A stretch of 64,000 nt of DNA, taken from positions 376,942,707 to 377,006,706 of the forward strand of contig JAVHZZ010000001.1 in the NCBI GenBank assembly GCA_036250195.1. Reading direction: 5' to 3'. Made by a program: the position numbers and the translations under genes. The notes beneath the pieces are model-generated. The model was given only the letters and a program-made list of their open reading frames with translations, searched no databases and had not been told where the DNA came from. Below are positions 57,009 to 64,000 of this stretch, piece after piece; positions within the stretch are counted from its first letter, which is position 1, and every line of letters starts with the position of its first letter. This DNA is from Mixophyes australis (taxonomy: Eukaryota; Chordata; Amphibia; Anura; Limnodynastidae).

Positions 57009-60000
57009 GTGCTACATATAATGGAGACCAAAAATTTGGAGGATAAAGTAGGGAAAGATCCAGACCCACTTCCTCCTAATGCTGAAGCTGCTGCCACTAG
57101 TCATGACATAGACGATGAAATGCCATCAACGTCGTCTTCCAAGCCCGATGCCCAATCTCCTAGTACAGGGCATGTAAAATCCAAAAAGCCCAAGTTATCA
57201 AAAAAAGCAAAAAGAGAAACTTAAAATCATCTGAGGAGAAATGTAATTTTGGCAATATGCCATTTACGACATGTAGTTGCAAGGAACGTCTTAGGCCCTG
57301 GCCCGTGTTCATGACTAGTGGTCCATCTTCACCCAAGGATCTTAGCCCTCCTCCTCCTCCCCCCCCATACAAAAAATTTAAGAGAGTTATGCTGTCAGCA
57401 ACAAAACAGCAAACAACTCTGCCTTCTAAAGAGAAATTATCACAAATCCCCAAGGCGAGTCCAAGGGTATTGGTGGTTGTCAAGCCTGACCTTCCCATCA
57501 CTGTACGGGAAGAGGTTGCTCGGGAGGAGGCTATTGATGATGTAGCTGGCGCTGTGGAGGAACTTGATGATGAGGATGGTGATGTGGTTATTGTAAATGA
57601 GGCACCAGGGGGGGAAACAGCTGATGTCCATGGGATGAAAAAGCCCATCGTCATGCCTGGTCAGAAGACCAAAAAATGCACCTCTTCGGTCTGGAGTTAT
57701 TTTTATCCAAATCCGGACAACCAATGTTGTTTGAGCTTATGTAAAGCTCAAATAAGCAGGGGTAAGGATCTTGCCCACCTAGGGACATCCTCCCTTATAC
57801 GTCACCTGAATAACCTTCATAGTTCATAGTTCAGTGGTTAGTTCAGGAACTGGGGCTAGGACCGTCATCGGTACAGGGACACCTAAATCCCGTGTTCCAG
57901 TTGGATACACACCAGCAACACCCTCCTCGTCAACTTCCTCCACGATCTCCATCAGATTGAGTCCTGCAGCCCAATTCAGCAGCCAGACTGAGTCCTCTCC
58001 AATATGGGATTCATCCGAGGAATCCTGCAGCGGTACGCCTACTACTGCCACTGCTGCTGTCGCTGCTGTTAGTCGGTCATCTTCCCAGAGGGGAAGTAGT
58101 AAGAGCGCTAAGTCTTTCACAAAACAATTGACTGTCCAACAGTCGTTTGCCATGACCACAAAATACGATAGTAGTCACCCTATTGCAAAGGGTATAACTG
58201 CGGCTGTAACTGCAATGTTGGTGTTAGACGTGCGCCCGGTGTCCGCTATCAGTGGAGTGGGATTTAGAGGGTTGATGGAGGTATTGTGTCCCCAGTACCA
58301 AATCCCGTCGAGATTCCACTTCACTAGGCAGGCGATACCAAAAATGTACAGAGAAGTACGATCAAGTGTCCTCAGTGCTCTGAAAAATGCAGTTGTACCC
58401 ACTGTCCACTTAACCACGGACATGTGGACAAGTGGTTCTGGGCAAACGAAGGACTATATGACTGTGACAGCCCACTGGGTAGATGCATCGCCTTCCGCAG
58501 CAACAGCAACAGCTGCATCAGTAGCAGCATCTACAAAATGGCTGCTCGTGCAAAGGCAGGCAACATTGTGTATTACAGGCTTTAATAAGAGGCACAACGC
58601 TGACAACATATTAGAGAAACTGAGGGAAATTATCTCCCAGTGGCTTACCCCACTTAGACTCTCATGGGGATTTGTGGTGTCAGACAATGTCAGTAACATT
58701 GTGTGGGCATTAAATATGGGCAATTTCCAGCACGTCCCATGTTTTGCACACACCATTAATTTGGTGGTGCAGCATTACCTCAAGAGTGATAGGGGTGTGC
58801 AGGAGATGCTTGCGGTGGCGCGCAAAATTGCTGGACACTTTCGGCATTCAGCCAGTGCCTACTGCAGACTAGAGGCACATCAAAAAAGCATGAACCTGCC
58901 CTGACATCACCTCAAACAAGAGGTTGTGACGTGCTGGAACTCCACCCTCTATATGCTGCAGAGGATGGAGGAGCAGCAAAAGGCCATTCAGGCCTACACA
59001 GCCACCTACGACATAGGCAAAGGAGTGGGGATGCGCCTGAGTCAAGCGCAGTGGAGACTGATTTCCGTGTTGTGCAAGGTTCTCCAGCCGTTTGAACTTG
59101 CCACACGAGAAGTCAGTTCCGACACTGCCAGCTTGAGTCAGGTGATTCCCCTGATCAGGCTGTTGCAGAAGCAGCTGGAGAAAGTGAGGGAGGAGCTGGT
59201 AAAGCATTGCGATCCAACAAAGCATGTAGCTCTTGTGGATGAAGCCCTTCGTACGCTTTGCCAGGATCCTAGGGTGGTCACTCTTTTAAAGTCAGAGGAA
59301 TACATTCTGGCCACCGTGCTCGATCCTCGGTTTAAAGCGTATGTTGTGTCTCTGTTTCCGGCGGACACAAGTCTACAGCGGTGCAAAGACCTTCTGGTCA
59401 GGAGATTGTCCTCTGAAGAGGACCGTGACATGCCAACAGCTCCACCCTCATTTTCTTCCACATCTATGGCTGCGAGGAAAAAGCTCAGTTTTCCTAAAAG
59501 AGCCGCTGGCGGGGATGCTGATAACATCTGGTCCGGACTGAAGGACCTGCCAACCATTGCAGACATGTCTACTGTCGCTGCATTGGATGCTGTCACAATT
59601 GAAAAAATGGTGGAGGATTATTTTGCTGACACCATCCAAATAGACATGTCAGACAGTCCATATTGTTACTGGCAGGAAAAAAAGGCAGTTTGGAAGCCCA
59701 TGTACAAACTGGCTCTATTTTACCTGAGTTGTCCCCCCTCCAGTGTGTACTCGGAAAGAGTTTTTAGTGCAGCGGGGAACCTGGTCAGTGAGCGGCGAAG
59801 GAGGTTGCTTCCTCACAACGTTGAAAAAATGATGTTTATAAAAATGAATAATCAATTCCTCAATGAAGTACAGCACTGCCCTCCAGATAGTACAGAGGGA
59901 CCTGTGGTTGTGGAGTCCAGCGGGGACGAATTGATAATGTGTGAGGAGGAGGAAGTACACACTGTAGGGGGAGAGGAATCAGAGGTTGAGGATGAGGACG

Positions 60001-60017
60001 ACATCTTTCCTCAGTAG
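57009..60017 (+). pseudogene. hAT transposase with BED zinc finger, two frame breaks and one stop
   Basis: A first frame (57009-57224) gives an acidic, Ser/Pro-rich and then Lys-rich N-terminus. The frame shifts in the A-rich stretch around 57195-57225. The next frame (to 57829) ends in a BED finger with SVWSYFYPNPD, CCLSLC and HLGTSSLIRHLNNLH as zinc ligands. A second shift near 57826-57834 leads into the catalytic domain (57834-58904): LTTDMWTSGSGQTKDYM, FVVSDNVSNI and HVPCFAHTINLVVQ. A TGA at 58902-58904 interrupts it, and the same frame resumes at VVTCWNSTLYMLQRM and runs to the C-terminal dimerisation block SSVYSERVFSAAGNLVSERR and ends in an acidic tail at 60017. The total matches a full hAT transposase of the ZBED type. 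It would act in the nucleus on the element ends. Confidence 0.93.
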
Positions 60018-60419
60018 AGCCTGTTTAGTTTGTAGAGGGAGAGATGAATTGTTTTATTGGTGTGGGGGCTCAAACAAACCAATCATTTCAGCCACAGTTG
60101 TTTGGTAGGCCCTGTCGCTGAAATGCTTGGTTTGTTAAAGTGTGCATGTCCTATTTCAACAACATAAGGGTGGGTGGGAGGGCCCAAGGACAATTCCATC
60201 TTGCAACTATTTTTTTGGCATTATGTGACCATTCAACAGTCGTTTGCCATGTTCAAAAAGTAAAAGAAAATGTCAACAAATTCAAAAAATTTAATCAAAA
60301 GTTAAATGCCCTGTCATTATTTAAAACAAGAGGGTTTGACATGCTAGAATTAGTGTAGTATTAATATGTTATAAACACTACACTTGGAACTTGGAGGAGG
60401 TATTGTGGGCCAGGTATCA

Positions 60420-61255
60420 AATTTAGTACCGGGGCCACCCCACTACACAGTCCAGAATTTTTTTGGGGGAAATTCACACCCGTGGAGGGTTTTTTATTAA
60501 TTATATTGTGGTGACCACTCCTCTATGCAGTCCAGATACATTTATTGGTGCGAATCATACAAGTTCAGGGTTTTTAAATTATATTGTGGTGACCCACTCC
60601 TCTACGCAGTCCAGATACATTTATTGGTGCGATTAAGATCAGTTGATGGTTTTCTTATTATATTGTGGTGACCCACTCCTCTACGCAGTCCAGATACATT
60701 TATTGGTACGAATCATACAAGTTCAGGGTTTTTAAATTATATTGTGGTGACCCACTCCTCTACGCAGTCCAGATACATTTATTGGTGCGATTAAGACCAG
60801 TTGATGGTTTTCTTATAATATTGTGGTGACCCACTCCTCTACGCAGTCCAGATACATTTATTGGTGCGATTCATACAAGTTCAGGGTTTTTAAATTATAT
60901 TGTGGTGACCCACTCCTCTACGCAGTCCAGGTACATTATTGGTGCGAATCATACAAGTTCAGGGTTTTTAATTTATATTGCGGTGACCCACTCCTCTACG
61001 CAGTCCAGGTACATTATTCGGTGCGATTCATACCAGTTGATGGTTTTCTTATTATATATATTGTGGTGACCCACTCCTCTACGCAGTCCAGGTACATTAT
61101 TGGTGCGAATCATACAAGTTCAGGGTTTTTAATTTATATTTTGGCGACCTACTCCTCTACGCAGTCCAGGTACATTTTTTGGTGTGATTAAGACCAGTTG
61201 ATGGTTTTCTTATTATATTGTGGGGACCACTCCACTACGCAGTCCAGAAAGATAC
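60420..61255 (+). repeat. 79-bp minisatellite with two alternating unit types
   Basis: About ten units, each starting TTATATTGTGGTGACCCACT at about 60500, 60579, 60657, 60737, 60815, 60895, 60973, 61053, 61131 and 61210. All share TACGCAGTCCAGATACATTT or a close variant. Type A continues CGAATCATACAAGTTCAGGG and type B CGATTAAGACCAGTTGATGG. The order read from the sequence is A B A B A A B A B then a divergent last unit. Diverged half-units precede 60500. Confidence 0.9.
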
Positions 61256-61413
61256 CTCGTTGCAACGTTTTGGACTAATAACTATATTGTAAGGTGTTCA
61301 GAATACACGGTAAATTAGTGGAAATGCTTGTTATTGAGGTTAATAATAGCGTAGGAGTGAAAAGAAGCCCAAAAACGTGATTTTTTAACTTTTTATGCTT
61401 TTTTCAAAAAAAA

Positions 61414-61508
61414 TCCGAATCCAAAACCTTAAATCCGAACCAAAACCTTTCGGCAGGTGTTTTGCGAAACAAATCCGAACCCAAAACATCGTGGAAATCC
61501 GAATCCAA
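61414..61508. promoter_or_regulatory. Right subterminal AATCCGAA motif cluster
   Basis: AATCCGAATCCAAAACC, AATCCGAACCAAAACC, AATCCGAACCC and AATCCGAATCCAAAAC occur in tandem. Counterpart of the left cluster at 56390. Confidence 0.7.
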
Positions 61509-61552
61509 AACACAAAACACGAGACACCAAAAGTCGCCGGTGCACATCTCTA

Positions 61553-61560
61553 CACACAAC
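61553..61560. repeat. hAT target duplication, right (CACACAAC)
   Basis: Identical to 56367-56374. Confidence 0.92.
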
Positions 61561-62811
61561 ACAAATGCTTTATGCTGACATCATATGCTACTGCGTCTGT
61601 TTATGTGCTAAACTGATGGCGTTAATGACCTCAAAGTGGCGTTGACTGTTGGTGTGTAAAATTTGTCTTGTGAAGAAAACTCTGCAGATCAAAGTATTTT
61701 ATGGGTTGTGTTGCGGGTCAGATGTTTAAATGGTGGAGAGTGATGATTTTTTGGGGGTGTTTCCAGTCCGGTGAATGTTTCTTTCCCAGTTAAAAAACCT
61801 TAGAGGTGTTATTATCATCATCATCTATTTATATAGCGCCACTAATTCCGCAGCGCTGTACAGAGAACTCACTCACATCATTATTTGGGGAAGAGCATTT
61901 CTAGGAAATCCAATATTATGAAAACAAATACATGAAAAAGTTCAAAGGTGATACACATGATAGTTATTGAAGACATAAACAACACTCAAATGAACTATTA
62001 ATAAACCATTTTATAAATGGTAATGATTTGAAGGAAAACTGGTAGTATGAAGGACTTTGATTTGATGATTTTACTTTTTCCAACATGTGAGTCCAGATTT
62101 CTGCGAGAGAAAAAATATCAGACACCACTCAGGACATGCAAAAAGCCAAAGGACACTTTACCGCTGTTTAGCAGCAATGTTTCACGAACTGTCCAGTATC
62201 TTTTTGAAACAGACGTTGTTGCTACACAGGAATAACGTTCCCCCTTTTTTTTCCCACATGTCCTGAGTGCAGTATGATTTTCTTTGTACAATAATGTTGA
62301 CTTTGGCACACCACTTTACATTTTAAAGGGTGTGTGCCCATATATATATTGTATATTCTTTTTATTTACTGACCTTAATGCATCATGTAATTTGAGGGAC
62401 ATTTACATGTATGGTTATCAGGATATTAAACTCTAAATTATGAATAAAGAAATCTAAATAAAAATTTTAATAAAAATAAAGAACCTTTAGTAATCGCCAG
62501 GTTCCAAAACTTTAAATGACCTATCTTGAATATGGATTATTTTTATAGTTGGGGAACAAAGTATAGCCGGAAAAAAACTTATTTGATATGGGGATATAAA
62601 CAAATAAATGGATTATTTCCTTCAGAGCAGAGCAGTAATATACAATTAAGCTGTGGAAGAATAGACAAGTTTAAAGTCTTATGTTATTAATGTGTTTATA
62701 CGTTCCATTAGAATTCATCTCTAGTGATTAGTGTACTCGTTTTCTGAGATGCCTCCTATAGTCATTTCTAAAGAAGTATGTTTAAAGCACATTAACTCAA
62801 TTCAGTACAAG
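61561..62811. other. No gene seen; SINE fragment at 61815-61885
   Basis: Mostly unique-looking. At 61815-61885 ATCATCATCATCTATTTATA, TAGCGCCACTAATTCCGCAG and CGCTGTACAGAGAACTCACT are the antisense 3' end of the SINE at 31097. Confidence 0.6.
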
Positions 62812-63918
62812 CAGGGGTGGACCGGCCATCTGGCACTTCTGGCAAATCCAGAAGGACCTATGGCTAGGTGGACTGGTGCGGGCTGGCAATGCATAATTCC
62901 AGGACCTGAGAACTAATGGGGTCGGCCCCGGAATTGACAGGGTTCCTGGTGGCTTTCTCCTCCCCAGGATCCAGCCACCTTACTACATGTGCCTCGGACG
63001 CGCGGATCAGGGCTGTACCATACCCTCCCTCCCCTCTTGGTTGGAGTTTTCTAAATTTCATGTACCCTTTTTATTTTTCAAATAGGGCCTCCAACATTCC
63101 AGGATCCAAACAAGCACTAAAGAAACCAGCATCCACCATCCACAAATGGTGATAGTGGCAAGAAGAGGTAGGAGAGAGAAGGACAGTCTGTCAACTGTCC
63201 TGAATCTGGTGGGGCAGTCCCGAATTTGGGTGACTGTCTCGCTTAGTAAGGATTTGGTCCGACAGGAAGGACAATTGGGAGGTATGTCCAGCTTCACTAG
63301 GTACTGCTTGTGAAGGCATAGCTGTGTGTATCTAACAGTAGTGCACACAGTATTGCAGTATTGCCTGTGTATTTGTCTAAAATGATTACCATGTTACATA
63401 ATAGGGGCCACGCTGTCCAAAATACCCTGGTCCCTCCACGTCATAATCCAGCTTTGGATAGAGGTAGGGAGCTGATAGCTGCTCCCAGTCCCCGGACGGG
63501 ACACACCTTGGCGGACCAAGCCGAGGAGCTCTAAGTATCACAAGATTTGGTAATCTCGTGAGGCAAAGAGCTTACCTGCTCGCTCTACAGGAAGTTCCCA
63601 CACTGATGGATGTCAGCAGCACCAGAACCATAGATAAGTACAGTGGGCTGGGGGTGTCATAATGTGGCTGGGAGGATGTGATAAATGTACTATGTCACAC
63701 CTTTCAGCACACGGTTTATTTCCTACTCATCTATGGAGGGAGGCCCCAAAAGTTCACTGTACCCGGGCCCCAAATTTCTCTTACCGGTCCTGTACATACC
63801 ATTGCCTGATACTTGTGTGCCTATGCTGCAAATAGAGAGTCATGCTGCGCGAAATACATTTGTATCTCATGGGACACCATATAACAATGATCTGTGCAAA
63901 AAAGTACTGTAACTATTA

Positions 63919-63968
<50 letters not shown>

Positions 63969-64000
63969 TGGAACAGAGATGGGCCTGTGTGCTTTAAATG
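62812..64000. mobile_element. hAT-type element, right end cut by window
   Basis: Begins CAGGGGTGGACCGGCCATCT, CTGGCACTTCTGGCAAATCC, matching the left end of the MITE at 11219. The last bases of the window (GGGCCTGTGTGCTTTAAATG) match 11447-11467, which lies only 14 bases before the end of that MITE. So nearly the whole element is here. Its interior shares about 270 bp with 33330-33600. No transposase was recognised. Confidence 0.75.
63918..63966. repeat. (ATT)n microsatellite
   Basis: TTTTTTTATTATTATT and further TTA units up to the hAT-type right end. Confidence 0.9.

Larger units (their letters stand above)
56375..61552 (+). mobile_element. Full-length hAT transposon, 5,178 bp
   Basis: Ends TAGAGATGAGCGCACTCGG and, inverted, TAGAGATGTGCACCGGCG, flanked by the perfect 8-bp duplication CACACAAC. 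The interior has a promoter region, one BED-finger hAT transposase and a 3' minisatellite. Both ends hold clustered ATCCGA/AATCCGAA motifs (56390-56460 and 61414-61508), probable transposase binding sites. The perfect duplication suggests a recent insertion. The coding region has three lesions, so movement would need protein from another copy. Confidence 0.95.

Noticed and set aside
57160..57654. Minus-strand frame of 164 codons in the hAT gene
   Set aside because: Shadow of the BED-finger coding strand; Ser-rich from antisense of acidic codons.
60823..61191. Open frame of 122 codons
   Set aside because: Created by the 79-bp minisatellite being open in one frame; no independent evidence of coding.

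Overview
The window looks like intergenic or intronic DNA from a large vertebrate genome, most likely an anuran amphibian. The reasons are: no host gene with a credible exon chain; AT-rich sequence full of microsatellites; splice-site-bearing PIF/Harbinger and hAT elements; L1-like, CR1/L2-like and tRNA-derived SINE copies; Tc1 relics; a Helitron-like element; and many small terminal-inverted-repeat elements. The species assignment is inference from repeat style only. Nothing bacterial or viral was recognised.

Layout. 1-0.8 kb: tail of a decayed non-LTR retrotransposon. 0.8-4.85 kb: unique AT-rich DNA with TA microsatellites. 4.85-11.2 kb: a three-layer nest. A small MITE is split by a 6,025-bp PIF/Harbinger transposon (5039-11063, TTA target duplication), which is itself split by a 1,340-bp retroposon-like insert (7867-9206, 15-bp target duplication) carrying two 408-bp near-identical inverted arms. 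11.2-17.2 kb: hAT MITE, unique DNA, Helitron-like element, internally deleted Tc1/mariner element. 17.6-23.6 kb: one antisense L1-like copy, rearranged and invaded by a hairpin MITE. 25.15-25.35 kb: U6 snRNA sequence fused to a coding piece of a PHACTR-family gene. 31-39.3 kb: SINEs, two degenerate minisatellites, Tc1 halves, a hAT MITE and a back-to-back pair of elements with GGGTAAA ends. 39.5-40.1 kb: an unrecognised broken reading frame. 40.3 kb: a short derivative of the same Harbinger family. 42-54 kb: scattered MITEs and tandem repeats. 56.4-61.55 kb: a full-length hAT transposon with a perfect 8-bp target duplication. 62.8 kb to the end: a hAT-type element cut off by the window edge.

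How the genes fit together. The Harbinger element holds three genes: a DDE transposase (+), a MADF-domain protein (-) and a SANT/Myb-like protein (+). The first two are interleaved on opposite strands, so an exon of each lies inside the intron of the other. All three carry an inactivating lesion, and the insert sits directly at the MADF start codon. The hAT element encodes one BED-finger transposase with two frame breaks and one stop. Its ends carry clustered ATCCGA-type motifs and its 3' part is a 79-bp minisatellite made of two alternating unit types. No autonomous, intact element is visible in the window.
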